Below, one piece after another: positions 34,559-42,789 of a stretch of DNA of 64,000 nucleotides. This stretch comes from Mycolicibacterium anyangense. Its GTDB lineage: Bacteria > Actinomycetota > Actinomycetes > Mycobacteriales > Mycobacteriaceae. The stretch lies in the NCBI RefSeq assembly GCF_010731855.1, contig NZ_AP022620.1, positions 3,348,001 to 3,412,000 on the forward strand. The letters are read 5' to 3'. The position numbers and the translations under genes are program-made. Below the pieces are notes generated by a model. It was not told where the DNA came from. It did not search any database and was given only the letters and a program-made list of their open reading frames with translations. Positions within the stretch are counted from its first letter, which is position 1. Each line of letters starts with the position of its first letter.

Positions 34559-35860
34559 TCAGTCCTCGTCGGGGCGCTCGGAACGGGGCCGACCCTCGCC
34601 GAACAGGGGCCGGCGCACCGGCTGATGACCATGCACACCTTCGGCGTAGGCGGTCTCGGCGTGCTGGGCGAAGTCCACTCCGGCCATCTCGTCCTCGGGA
34701 CTGAGCCGGAAGCCCATGGTCCGGTCGATGAGCTTGGCCAGCCCGAAGGACATCGCGAAGGCGTATGCGGCGACCACCACCATCGCCAGCGCCTGCTTGC
34801 CGAGCTGGGCCAGACCGCCACCGAAGAACAGTCCCTGCGGGCCGCCCGTCATGACGGCGGTGGCCAGGAAGCCGATCAGCAGCACACCGACCACTCCGCC
34901 GACGAAGTGCACACCGACCACGTCGAGGGAGTCGTCGTAGCCGAAGCGGAACTTCAGACCGATCGCGAACGCGCAGACGACGCCGGCGGCCACCCCGACG
35001 ATCGCGGCACCCAGCGTGTTGACCGTTCCACACGACGGTGTGATGGCAACCAGGCCGGCGACCACCCCGGAGGCGGCGCCGAATGTCGTGGGCCTGCCGT
35101 CGCGAATCTGCTCGACCGACAGCCAGCCCAGCATCCCCAGGCACCCTGCGACCAGGGTGTTCAGGAAGATCGCCGCAGCCGCACCGTTGGCGGCCAGCGC
35201 CGACCCGGCGTTGAAACCGAACCAGCCGAACCACAGCAGTCCGACACCGAGCAGCACGAACGGAAGATTATGCGGGCGCATGGCGTCGACCTTGAACCCG
35301 ATCCGGGGCCCCAGGACCAGCGCCAGTGCCAGTGCCGATGCCCCGGACACGATCTCGACCACCAGCCCACCGGCATAGTCGAGCACACCGAGCTTGAACA
35401 GCCACCCACCGGGCGACCAAACCCAGTGCGCCACAACCGAATACACCACGACGGACCAGACGGGGACGAATACCATCCACGCCGCGAAGCGGGCCCGGTC
35501 GGCGATGGCGCCGCTGACCAGCGCCGCAGTGATGATCGCGAAGCTGAGCTGGAAGGTGGCATACAGCAGTTCGGGAACCGAACCGTGCGGGGTACTCGAG
35601 TCGATACCGGCCATCCCGAGATGTGACAGATCGCCGATGAACCCGCCCGCGCTGTCGCCGGAGAACGCCAGCGAGTAGCCGACCAGCAGCCAGGTGACGG
35701 TCACCAGTGGGATCGCGATGAAGCTCATCATGATCATGTTCAGCACACCGGTGGTGCGGACCATGCCGCCGTAGAAGATGGCCAGCCCGGGCGTCATCAA
35801 GAGGACCAGGGCGGTGCTGGTGAGTAGCCAGGCGGTGGCGGCGGGATCGATCGAATTCAA
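34559..35860 (-). CDS. amt: Ammonium transporter
   Basis: 433-residue Amt/MEP/Rh channel with the family signature near the N-terminus (LLMTPGLAIFYGGMVR), conserved DYAGGLVVEIVSGASAL, twin-His regions and LGVGLLWFGWFGFNAGSA. About eleven membrane helices, then a soluble Arg/Glu-rich tail. I assign a TTG start at 35858-35860 because AAGGAG lies six bases upstream and the protein then begins like other mycobacterial Amt proteins; an ATG-started frame 20 codons longer has no SD. No glnB/glnD neighbours, unlike the main mycobacterial amt operon, so this may be a second transporter. Confidence 0.93.
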   Translation of the reverse strand: MNSIDPAATAWLLTSTALVLLMTPGLAIFYGGMVRTTGVLNMIMMSFIAIPLVTVTWLLVGYSLAFSGDSAGGFIGDLSHLGMAGIDSSTPHGSVPELLYATFQLSFAIITAALVSGAIADRARFAAWMVFVPVWSVVVYSVVAHWVWSPGGWLFKLGVLDYAGGLVVEIVSGASALALALVLGPRIGFKVDAMRPHNLPFVLLGVGLLWFGWFGFNAGSALAANGAAAAIFLNTLVAGCLGMLGWLSVEQIRDGRPTTFGAASGVVAGLVAITPSCGTVNTLGAAIVGVAAGVVCAFAIGLKFRFGYDDSLDVVGVHFVGGVVGVLLIGFLATAVMTGGPQGLFFGGGLAQLGKQALAMVVVAAYAFAMSFGLAKLIDRTMGFRLSPEDEMAGVDFAQHAETAYAEGVHGHQPVRRPLFGEGRPRSERPDED

Positions 35861-35955
35861 GTCCGGCTCCTTCGACGGTCCCGACGAGAATGTCGGCGTG
35901 GTGTTTCCAACAGGCGGCATTTGTGTTTCTGCCGTGTTTCACGCCGGGCCGGCGC

Positions 35956-36456
35956 TCACCAGCCCATCGAGCCCGGGACGCCCTTGAAGGGCCCGACGAT
36001 CCAGCTGGTGATCCAGCCACCGTAGAAGCCGCCGGGCTGGGGCTCGACGGTCTCGCCGTTGACGGTGCAGCGATCCACCTGCCCGGCCATGACCGCGATC
36101 GCGCCGGCGATCGACTCGAAACCGCGCGTGGGAGCCGGGTAGGTCCAAGCCGCCTGTGGCGCGGTACGCGCCTCGGTGACCAGGTCGTAGTAGCGCGCCT
36201 GCCCCTTCCACTCACACCACGACGAGCCCGGCGCATCCCGAAGCGCGCCCGGGGCGAACGCCTCCCGGGGCAGGTAGTAGGTGGGCGGGTGACTGGTTTC
36301 CAGGACCCGCCAACCGCGGTCGGTCGAGGCGATCACGGTGCCACCGAGTTCGACGGTGATCGTGCCGTCGAAGGGCTCGAGGCGAGGTGGCCTGGGGTAA
36401 TCCCATACCGACTCCTGACCGGGGCCGGGGGGTTGTGCGGGTGGACGCATGCTCAT
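35956..36456 (-). CDS. DUF427-family protein
   Basis: 166 residues. DUF427 features are visible: ELGGTVIASTDRGWRVLETS, PPTYYLPREAF, CEWKGQARYYDL and AWTYPAPT. The fold is a small beta barrel whose biochemical function is not established. Two in-frame ATGs (first and third codons) could start it. It shares its strand with amt and the small exported gene upstream but is separated from each, so an operon is uncertain. Confidence 0.88.
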   Translation of the reverse strand: MSMRPPAQPPGPGQESVWDYPRPPRLEPFDGTITVELGGTVIASTDRGWRVLETSHPPTYYLPREAFAPGALRDAPGSSWCEWKGQARYYDLVTEARTAPQAAWTYPAPTRGFESIAGAIAVMAGQVDRCTVNGETVEPQPGGFYGGWITSWIVGPFKGVPGSMGW

Positions 36457-36495
36457 CCCTCGACGATACGAAGACGACCAGGCCCCGCCGCGGCC

Positions 36496-36807
36496 TTACC
36501 GCGGAGTGGGGCGCGGCAGGATCGGCCCGCCGTTTCCGCCGCCGTTCCCGCCGCCCCAGCCCGGATCGATGATGATCGACAAGCCGCCGTCGTAGCAGTA
36601 CGGGTCATAGTCACAGGGATAGGGCACGTACGGACCGGCGGTCGGCGGTGGCGGCTGGCCACTACCTCGGACCTGCCCTTGGGCACAGACCGTGGCGCCA
36701 CCGGAGTTGACGCACTCGGCCCCGGCGGTCGCAGCCGCGGGCAGTGCCGCGGCGAGCAGTCCCGCTGTGATAAACGCCGCTGTCCAGCACCTCGAGAGTG
36801 TCCCCAT
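36496..36807 (-). CDS. Small secreted Pro/Gly-rich protein
   Basis: 103 residues from the ATG at 36807 (another ATG six codons upstream). Signal peptide with cleavage near AATAGAECV. The mature part has four Cys (ECVNSGGATVC, PCDYDPYC) and a Pro-rich then Gly/Asn-rich tail (GWGGGNGGGNGGPILP). No known domain. Two Cys pairs suggest disulfides outside the cell. It diverges from the LCP gene. Confidence 0.7.
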   Translation of the reverse strand: MGTLSRCWTAAFITAGLLAAALPAAATAGAECVNSGGATVCAQGQVRGSGQPPPPTAGPYVPYPCDYDPYCYDGGLSIIIDPGWGGGNGGGNGGPILPRPTPR

Positions 36808-36948
36808 GGCGGCGCCTTCCGACATCCCCTGCAAAGCCCTGATCTGGGCAGGAGCGTACTGCAGACGACCGGGCGCGGCGGGCGTTCGCACCCAAGCCAA
36901 CCAGGACTAGCTGCGAGGCCGCCAGCAAGTGACCTCATACTGGCGAGC

Positions 36949-38526
36949 ATGAATCCGACGCCACCTGCGCCGGCGGCCGCTGCGGGCAACCGCCACGGCC
37001 GCCATCGGGGTGGCGCGATGACACCGGTGCGGCGGGCGGCGCGTATCTTGCGCCGAGTTCTGATCGCAGTGGTGTCGGTGCTGGTGGTGACCGGAACCGG
37101 GGTGGCCTACTCGCAGGCGCACGGACTGCTCGGCGGCATCACGATCTCACGTGCACTCGGCTCGGACGAGCCGCGATCCAGCGGTGGCGCGATGAACATC
37201 CTGCTGATCGGTCTGGACTCGCGCAAAGATCAGGACGGCAACGAACTGCCCGACGAGGTTCTGGGCAAATTGCACGCCGGCGACTCCGACGCGGGCGGCT
37301 ACAACACCAACACGCTCATCCTCGTTCACATCGGGGCCGATGACCGGGTGGTGGCGTTCTCGATCCCGCGCGACGACTACGTCGCCGTCACCGGGATCAA
37401 GGGCTACGACCACATCAAGATCAAAGAGGCGTATGGCCTGACCAAGTTCGAGACCGAGCAGAAGCTCGTCGACGAAGGGATCACCGACCGCGCGCAGCTG
37501 GAGAAGGCCGGCCGGGAGGCCGGTCGCAAAGCGACGCTGCGCGCAGTGCGCAATCTGACCGGTCAGCCCATCGACTACTTCGCCGAGGTCAACCTCGCGG
37601 GCTTCTACGATCTGGCCGAGAGCCTCGGTGGCGTCGAGGTCTGTCTGAATCACGCTGTGCACGACGACTATTCGGGCGCGGATTTCCCTGCGGGCCGGCA
37701 ACGCCTCGACGCCGCACAGGCGGTGGCATTCGTGCGTCAGCGCCATGGCCTGGAGAACGGCGACCTGGACCGCACTCACCGTCAACAGGCCTTCCTGCTC
37801 TCGGTCATGCACGAACTACAGCAGTCCGGCTCGTTCACCGACATCGAGAAGTTCCGGGGGCTGATGGACGTGGCCCGCAAGGACATCGTGCTGTCGGAGG
37901 GCTGGGGAGAAGACCAGTTCCGCCGGATGGCGGCGCTGGCCGGTGGTTCCGTCGAGTTCCGCACCCTGCCCGTGGTGCGCTACGACAACATCAACGGCCA
38001 GGACGTCAACATCATCGACCCCGCGAAGATCCGCGCGGAGATCGCCAACGCCATCGGTACCGGCACGACGACCACGACCACCGCAACGACCAGCGCGCTA
38101 CAACCCCTGCCGCCGATCAACCCGCTGACATCGGTCACCGTGGTCAACGCCAGCGAGACGGCAGGGCTTGCCGCCCAGGCCGCCGCCCTGCTGGGCAAGA
38201 AGGAGTTCACCGTCGGTGCCGTCCGCGACCGGGAATCCGGCGAACCCGTCGACACCGTGATCACCTACGGACCAGGAGCGCAGACCGACGCCCAATCGGT
38301 GGCCAGGATCCTGGGAATCGACAACGCACCCCAGGCCAACAAGGCACTGGCGGCCGATCACATTCAGGTGATCCTCGGCGACGGCTATGACACGCCGACC
38401 GAGCAGCCCGCCGAGGAACAAGCAGCCGACACCACAAGCGCGCAGGGCTGGTACGGAATGACCACGACGCCGACGCCCGATCAGGGCAAGCCGATCGACG
38501 GCGGCGGCATCCCCTGCGTCAACTAA
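36949..38526 (+). CDS. cpsA: LytR-CpsA-Psr (LCP) family ligase, CpsA-like (Rv3484)
   Basis: 525 residues. A cytoplasmic Arg-rich N-terminus and one membrane helix (about 35-55) lead to the LCP domain (about 80-260: NILLIGLDSRKD, NTLILVHIGADDRVVAFSIPRDD, AVAFVRQRHGLENGDLDRTHRQQ with the Arg pair for pyrophosphate). A Thr-rich linker follows, then a LytR_C domain (about 395-490: VTVVNASETAGLA). LCP enzymes attach polyprenyl-linked glycans to the wall; in mycobacteria they join arabinogalactan to peptidoglycan. Position next to the following SDR gene matches Rv3484/Rv3485c. Confidence 0.92.
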   Translation: MNPTPPAPAAAAGNRHGRHRGGAMTPVRRAARILRRVLIAVVSVLVVTGTGVAYSQAHGLLGGITISRALGSDEPRSSGGAMNILLIGLDSRKDQDGNELPDEVLGKLHAGDSDAGGYNTNTLILVHIGADDRVVAFSIPRDDYVAVTGIKGYDHIKIKEAYGLTKFETEQKLVDEGITDRAQLEKAGREAGRKATLRAVRNLTGQPIDYFAEVNLAGFYDLAESLGGVEVCLNHAVHDDYSGADFPAGRQRLDAAQAVAFVRQRHGLENGDLDRTHRQQAFLLSVMHELQQSGSFTDIEKFRGLMDVARKDIVLSEGWGEDQFRRMAALAGGSVEFRTLPVVRYDNINGQDVNIIDPAKIRAEIANAIGTGTTTTTTATTSALQPLPPINPLTSVTVVNASETAGLAAQAAALLGKKEFTVGAVRDRESGEPVDTVITYGPGAQTDAQSVARILGIDNAPQANKALAADHIQVILGDGYDTPTEQPAEEQAADTTSAQGWYGMTTTPTPDQGKPIDGGGIPCVN

Positions 38527-38534
38527 AAGCGCGG

Positions 38535-39365
38535 CTAGACGACGCCCCGCAGGCCGTCGGCACCATAGGCCGGCTCCAGCATGGCGGAGTAGTCCGGACC
38601 GCGGCGCAGGCTCTGCCCGCCGTCGACCCCGATGATCTGGCCGGTGACCCATTGCGCGGCATCGCTGAGCAGGAACAGCGCCGTGTTGGCGACGTCGTCG
38701 ACCTCGCCGGGCCGGGGCAGCGGTGTGCACTCGGCGTAGTCACCGCTGATCTCCGGCGAGTCCAGGACCAGTTGCACCAGTTCGGTGCGGATCAGCCCGG
38801 GGCGGATGCCGTTGACCCGCACCCAGGACGGGCCCAGTTCGTCGGCGGCCAGCTTCACCAGATGGTCCAGACCCGACTTGGTCACCCCGTACGGGCCGAA
38901 CCAGCGGTGGGTGTTGCTGGATGCGATCGAGGAGATTCCCACGAACGAACCGCCACCGCCACGCACCATCTCGCGGGCGGAGTGCTTGAGCACGTACATC
39001 GAGCCGTTGATGTTGAGGTCGACCGTCGCCCGCCAGGCTTCGGAGTCCATCTGGGTGATCGGTCCGATGGTCTGCGAACCACCCGCGCAGTGCACAACGC
39101 CGTGCAGCCGGCCGTTCCACTCCGTCGCTGTGGCCACTGCGGCGGCGATCTGGTCCTCATCGGTGACGTCAGCGGACTGGTACCGCACATCACCGGCCGG
39201 TGCGTTGGCCTTGATCTCCTCGGCGGTCGCCGCCAGCCGCTCGGCACCGCGGCCGACGATCAGAACGCGGGCACCCGCCGCGGCGAGACCCTCGGCAACC
39301 CCCTTGCCGATTCCGCTACCGCCGCCGGTGACCAGGTACGTCCGATCCTCGAACGAGAGCTGCAC
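38535..39365 (-). CDS. Short-chain dehydrogenase/reductase (Rv3485c-like)
   Basis: 276-residue SDR with YLVTGGGSGIGKGVAEGL, HCAGGSQTIG, catalytic Ser in GISSIASSN and YGVTKSG. The C-terminus IIGVDGGQSLRRGPDYS is longer than the SDR core. Starts from GTG with GAGGAG at seven bases. A sequence matching the KstR consensus lies 23-36 bases upstream, which would place this gene in the steroid regulon if real. Substrate unknown. Convergent with the LCP gene, eight bases apart. Confidence 0.9.
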   Translation of the reverse strand: MQLSFEDRTYLVTGGGSGIGKGVAEGLAAAGARVLIVGRGAERLAATAEEIKANAPAGDVRYQSADVTDEDQIAAAVATATEWNGRLHGVVHCAGGSQTIGPITQMDSEAWRATVDLNINGSMYVLKHSAREMVRGGGGSFVGISSIASSNTHRWFGPYGVTKSGLDHLVKLAADELGPSWVRVNGIRPGLIRTELVQLVLDSPEISGDYAECTPLPRPGEVDDVANTALFLLSDAAQWVTGQIIGVDGGQSLRRGPDYSAMLEPAYGADGLRGVV

Positions 39366-39387
39366 GCCGCACTCCTCACAGAAAAAC

Positions 39388-39401
39388 TGGAACAGGTTTC
39401 A
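39388..39401. promoter_or_regulatory. KstR-like box upstream of an SDR gene
   Basis: TGGAACAGGTTTCA fits TnnAACnnGTTnnA at every fixed position. It lies 23 bases upstream of the SDR start. The flanking positions differ from the more typical TAGAAC...GTT boxes in the cholesterol cluster, so this is a candidate only. Confidence 0.5.
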
Positions 39402-39849
39402 CATATCGAACCATGACGAGCCGGCGGCGAAAAGAGGTCGTCCCGGTCCCGCCGCGGCCGCCGACCAGCGCCACCCAGATCGCTTGCAGCGAACACAGGG
39501 AAGGCACAGTCACGCCGCCGGGAACGGCCTCTGCAACCCCGGGGGCATCTCCGGTCACAGGCTCAAAACGGTCTGAAGAATGGCCGCAGTGCGCAATGCC
39601 ATGGTGGGCCATGCGGTAATTCGGGAATCTGCACCATGCCGGAACAGTGTCGAAACCGGTTAGCTCCGAGCAGCTCAGACCGCATTTCGTCGGGCTGGCG
39701 TCGGGCCCCGAATTCGCGGCAGAAGTTATTGACTGTGTTGTAACACACGCCAGGTTACGGGCGATAAAACACCCGAACAACTGCGGTCGGGGGAAGGCAG
39801 CCATACACTGCTCTCACACAGCCGCTCAGCAAACCGAGAAGAAAGCACC
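39402..39849. other. Intergenic region upstream of the tandem secreted genes
   Basis: About 450 bases without a convincing gene; short open frames on both strands lack ribosome binding sites and family features. An inverted repeat TGTGTT-GT-AACACA lies at 39734-39747, directly after a TTGACT hexamer (39729-39734) that could be a -35 element for the secreted genes. A core AACCGGTT at about 39655-39662 lacks the outer KstR positions. Confidence 0.4.
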
Positions 39850-40212
39850 ATGATGGCTACCTTGAAGAATTCGGCGCGACGCCTGGCCCTGGCTGGCGGC
39901 TTCGCGCTCGCAGTCGCAGCCGCTCCGGCGGTGGCTGCTTTCACCGCTGTCTCCACCGGCCCGGCACCGGCCGTCGCCGAGTGCGCTCCCGGCGAGGTGG
40001 TGAACACCGAAGGCATCGGCTGTCTGCCCGCCCCGCCGCAGGACAACCCGCCTGGTGAGGTCGCCTTCTCCACCCCGGGTGACAACAACAGCGTGCCCGA
40101 GGTCCAGGGCATCCCTTGCACAGGCGCAAACACCGGCCAGTGCATAGGATTGCAGGAAGAGCAGGGGGCTCCGGCCGTGGAGCCCCACTCGAGCATCTCG
40201 TCCAGTCCGTAG
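39850..40212 (+). CDS. Small secreted protein with C-terminal ISSSP tail, copy 1
   Basis: 120 residues. Signal peptide with hydrophobic core (LALAGGFALAVAAAPAVAAF), then a short acidic mature domain with Cys in AECAPGE, GCLPAPP, GIPCTG and GQCIGL. It ends SSISSSP exactly at the stop codon. It shares STPGDNNSVPEVQGIPCTG and NTGQCIGL with copy 2 (40.3 kb) and the tail with copies 2 and 3. Such mycobacterial proteins may be labelled intersectin-EH-binding protein Ibp1 in databases; that is an unverified recollection. GAAGAAAG precedes the ATG; the second codon is also ATG. Confidence 0.78.
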   Translation: MMATLKNSARRLALAGGFALAVAAAPAVAAFTAVSTGPAPAVAECAPGEVVNTEGIGCLPAPPQDNPPGEVAFSTPGDNNSVPEVQGIPCTGANTGQCIGLQEEQGAPAVEPHSSISSSP

Positions 40213-40264
40213 CGCGGAGCGCCGACAGCGGTGTTCCGTCGTTCCACTTTAGGAAGTGTGAAGT

Positions 40265-40621
40265 ATGGCGAAACCCTCCTCTGTCGGCCGACGCATCCTC
40301 CTTGCCGGAGGGTTGAGCCTCGCGATCGCAGCCGCCCCGGCGGCTGCGTTCGTGGTGGGGCCTTCGCTCGCCCCGGCAGGAGTCGCGATCGCCTGCCCCG
40401 CCGGCGAGATCGAGGACATCTACACCGGCGAGTGCACCCCGGAGTTGACGCCGAACACATCGGGCGGCGTGGATTTCTCCACCCCAGGTGACACCAACAG
40501 CGTGCCGGAGGTCCAGGGGATCCCGTGCACCGGCCACAACACCGGGCAGTGCATCGGTCTCGAGGAGGATCAGGGCGCGCCGGACGTCCAGCCGCGCTCG
40601 AGCATCTCGTCGAGCCCGTAA
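40265..40621 (+). CDS. Small secreted protein with C-terminal ISSSP tail, copy 2
   Basis: 118 residues, a clear tandem paralogue of copy 1: signal peptide (ILLAGGLSLAIAAAPAAAF), four Cys in the same order (IACPAGE, GECTPEL, GIPCTGHN, GQCIGL), the STPGDTNSVPEVQGIPCTG block and the terminal SSISSSP. AGGAAGTGTGAAGT precedes the ATG. The 52-base spacing to copy 1 and 26-base spacing to copy 3 suggest one transcript. Function unknown; the paired Cys imply disulfides in the extracytoplasmic space. Confidence 0.78.
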   Translation: MAKPSSVGRRILLAGGLSLAIAAAPAAAFVVGPSLAPAGVAIACPAGEIEDIYTGECTPELTPNTSGGVDFSTPGDTNSVPEVQGIPCTGHNTGQCIGLEEDQGAPDVQPRSSISSSP

Positions 40622-40647
40622 CACCGCGGGAACCAGGAAGGGCAACG

Positions 40648-41121
40648 ATGCCGATCCATTCCAGCCGCACCGCCACGCTGCTCACCGCGGGTGCATTCGC
40701 ACTCGCGGTGGCGCTGGCGCCTGCAATCGGGCTGATCTGTGCCGCACCGGCTTTCGCCGAAGGCTCTGGCGGTGTACCCGACCCGCAACCGGTGCCGGTG
40801 CCCGCTCCCGTCGCCGACCAGCCGGGCAACTCGGCGGGCTGCCAGTCCGGCGAGTCCATCGACCCCTCGACCGGCAACTGTGTGCCGACCATGACACCGC
40901 TGGACAGCACGCAAGGCGACCAGGTACAGCCCGATGCGGCCCCGCCACCGCAGACCGGCGCGGTCACCAGCACCGTGGTCACCGGCGATCCAGCCGACCT
41001 GGTGCCCAATATCAATGGCTACCCGTGCACCGGGTACTGGGAGTCGGCGGCTTGCTACGCCGTCAGCCAGACCGAGGGCCCGCCGGTCGAGCCCAAGTCC
41101 ACCATCTCCTCCAGCCCGTAA
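40648..41121 (+). CDS. Secreted protein with C-terminal ISSSP tail, copy 3 (divergent)
   Basis: 157 residues from the ATG at 40648 with AGGAAGG seven bases upstream. Signal peptide to about FAEGSGG, then a Pro/Val/Gln-rich linker (PDPQPVPVPAPVADQPGN), Cys in AGCQSGE, GNCVPTM, YPCTGYW and AACYAV, and the tail STISSSP at the stop. More divergent than copies 1 and 2 and longer in the middle, but with the same Cys order, the PCTG motif and the same terminal motif, so it is part of the same family. Function unknown. Confidence 0.75.
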   Translation: MPIHSSRTATLLTAGAFALAVALAPAIGLICAAPAFAEGSGGVPDPQPVPVPAPVADQPGNSAGCQSGESIDPSTGNCVPTMTPLDSTQGDQVQPDAAPPPQTGAVTSTVVTGDPADLVPNINGYPCTGYWESAACYAVSQTEGPPVEPKSTISSSP

Positions 41122-41153
41122 CCATCGACAAGACCTTCACCTAGAGTTGAGTT

Positions 41154-41318
41154 ATGCCTGCAAAATCTGACCCCGCGGACATCGACGACGTGGAGCCGCT
41201 GGCCGACAGCACGGCCCGTCAGGCCCGCCGGGTCGTCGCCGCCTATGCCAACGACGCCGACGAATGCCGCGTCTTCCTCTCGATGCTCGGTATTGGGCCG
41301 TCAAAGCTCGAGGCCTAG
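41154..41318 (+). CDS. 54-residue protein preceding otsA (Rv3489-like)
   Basis: Small acidic, helical, cytoplasmic protein (starts MPAKSDPADIDDVEPLADST, ends MLGIGPSKLEA) with one Cys. No signal peptide. Its stop is three bases before the otsA start, and M. tuberculosis has a similarly small gene in front of otsA, so it is likely a genuine co-transcribed gene. Function unknown; an accessory role for trehalose-phosphate synthase is possible but only from position. Confidence 0.75.
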   Translation: MPAKSDPADIDDVEPLADSTARQARRVVAAYANDADECRVFLSMLGIGPSKLEA

Positions 41319-41321
41319 ACC

Positions 41322-42788
41322 GTGCCCGGAGACAAGACGACCGGCTCCGGAAACTCTGAATTCGTCGTTGTCGCCAACCGGCTACCGATCGACATGGAGC
41401 GGCTGCCGGACGGCAGCCTCACCTGGAGGCGCAGCCCCGGCGGCCTCGTCACCGCGCTGGAACCGCTGCTACGACGGCATCGCGGCGCCTGGATCGGGTG
41501 GCCGGGCATCGTCGACGGTCCGGAAGATCCCATCATCGAAGACGGGATGCAGCTCTACCCGGTGCGGCTGAGCGCCGAGGAGTTCGCCGAATACTACGAG
41601 GGCTTCTCCAACGCCACGCTCTGGCCGCTGTACCACGACGTCATCGTCAAGCCGGCCTATCACCGCGAGTGGTGGGACCGCTACGTCGACGTCAACCGCC
41701 GCTTCGCCGAGGCCACCTCGCGCGCGGCCGCCGAGGGCGCCACCGTCTGGGTGCAGGACTACCAGCTGCAACTGGTGCCCAAGATGCTGCGCATGTTGCG
41801 CCCGGACCTGACCATCGGCTTCTTCCTGCACATCCCCTTCCCGCCGGTCGAGTTGTTCATGCAGATGCCCTGGCGCACCGAGATCATCGAGGGCCTGCTG
41901 GGTGCGGACCTGGTCGGCTTTCATCTGCCCGGCGGTGCACAGAACTTTCTGTTCTTGTCACGAAAGCTGGTGGGTGCCAACACCTCCCGCGCATCGGTCG
42001 GCGTGCGGTCCCGGTTCGGCGAGGTGCAGTTGGGGTTACGCACCATCAAGGTCGGCGCCTTCCCCATCTCCATCGACTCCGCCGAGCTCGATCGGACCGC
42101 GCGGGGCCGCGAGATCCGCCGACGCGCCCGCGAGATCCGCGCCGAGCTCGGCAACCCGCGCAAGATCCTGCTCGGAGTCGACCGCCTCGACTACACCAAG
42201 GGCATCGACGTCCGGCTCCGGGCGTTCTCGGAGCTGTTGGCCGAAGGGCGTGCCAAACGCGACGACACCGTCCTGATCCAGCTGGCCACCCCGAGCCGGG
42301 AGCGCGTCGAGAGCTACCGGATCCTGCGCAACGAGATCGAACAGCAGGTCGGCCACATCAACGGCGAGTACGGCGAGGTCGGCCACCCGGTGGTGCACTA
42401 CCTGCACCGACCGGTGCCGCGCGACGAGCTGATCGCCTTCTTCGTCGCGGCCGACGTCATGCTGGTCACCCCGCTGCGGGACGGCATGAACCTGGTGGCC
42501 AAGGAGTACGTCGCCTGCCGCAGCGATCTCGGCGGCGCGCTGGTCTTGAGTGAATTCACCGGCGCGGCAGCCGAATTGCGCCAGGCTTACCTGACCAACC
42601 CGCATGACCTCGAAGGCGTCAAGGACACCATCGAGGCGGCACTGAACCAGACCCCGGAGGAGGGCCGCCGCCGAATGCGCGCCTTGCGCCGCCAGGTGCT
42701 GGCCCACGATGTCGACCGCTGGGCACGCTCATTCCTGGACGCCCTGGCCGACGCCAAATCGGGTACCGACGGCACCGCGATCGAGTGA
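41322..42788 (+). CDS. otsA: Trehalose-6-phosphate synthase
   Basis: 488-residue GT20 enzyme joining UDP/ADP-glucose and glucose-6-phosphate to trehalose-6-phosphate, the precursor of trehalose and, via trehalose, of mycolate glycolipids. Diagnostic motifs: [13 protein letters not shown], the Arg-rich glycine loop [39 protein letters not shown] and [14 protein letters not shown]. Starts from GTG directly after the 54-residue gene. It converges with the SDR gene, separated by one base; in M. tuberculosis the mce4 operon lies just beyond this point. Confidence 0.96.
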   Translation: MPGDKTTGSGNSEFVVVANRLPIDMERLPDGSLTWRRSPGGLVTALEPLLRRHRGAWIGWPGIVDGPEDPIIEDGMQLYPVRLSAEEFAEYYEGFSNATLWPLYHDVIVKPAYHREWWDRYVDVNRRFAEATSRAAAEGATVWVQDYQLQLVPKMLRMLRPDLTIGFFLHIPFPPVELFMQMPWRTEIIEGLLGADLVGFHLPGGAQNFLFLSRKLVGANTSRASVGVRSRFGEVQLGLRTIKVGAFPISIDSAELDRTARGREIRRRAREIRAELGNPRKILLGVDRLDYTKGIDVRLRAFSELLAEGRAKRDDTVLIQLATPSRERVESYRILRNEIEQQVGHINGEYGEVGHPVVHYLHRPVPRDELIAFFVAADVMLVTPLRDGMNLVAKEYVACRSDLGGALVLSEFTGAAAELRQAYLTNPHDLEGVKDTIEAALNQTPEEGRRRMRALRRQVLAHDVDRWARSFLDALADAKSGTDGTAIE

Positions 42789-42789
42789 C

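Noticed and set aside
36708..36760. Possible CRISPR-like or short tandem DNA repeats in the small secreted gene and elsewhere
   Set aside because: Repeats seen in the window are coding (Gly/Pro-rich or decapeptide) or single palindromes; no regularly spaced identical repeats with unique spacers exist.
39655..39662. AACCGGTT as another KstR box
   Set aside because: Core matches, but the outer T and A of TnnAACnnGTTnnA are missing.
39647..39853. 68-codon plus-strand frame before the ISSSP-tail genes
   Set aside because: No ribosome binding site, no domain, and it runs through the likely promoter of copy 1.
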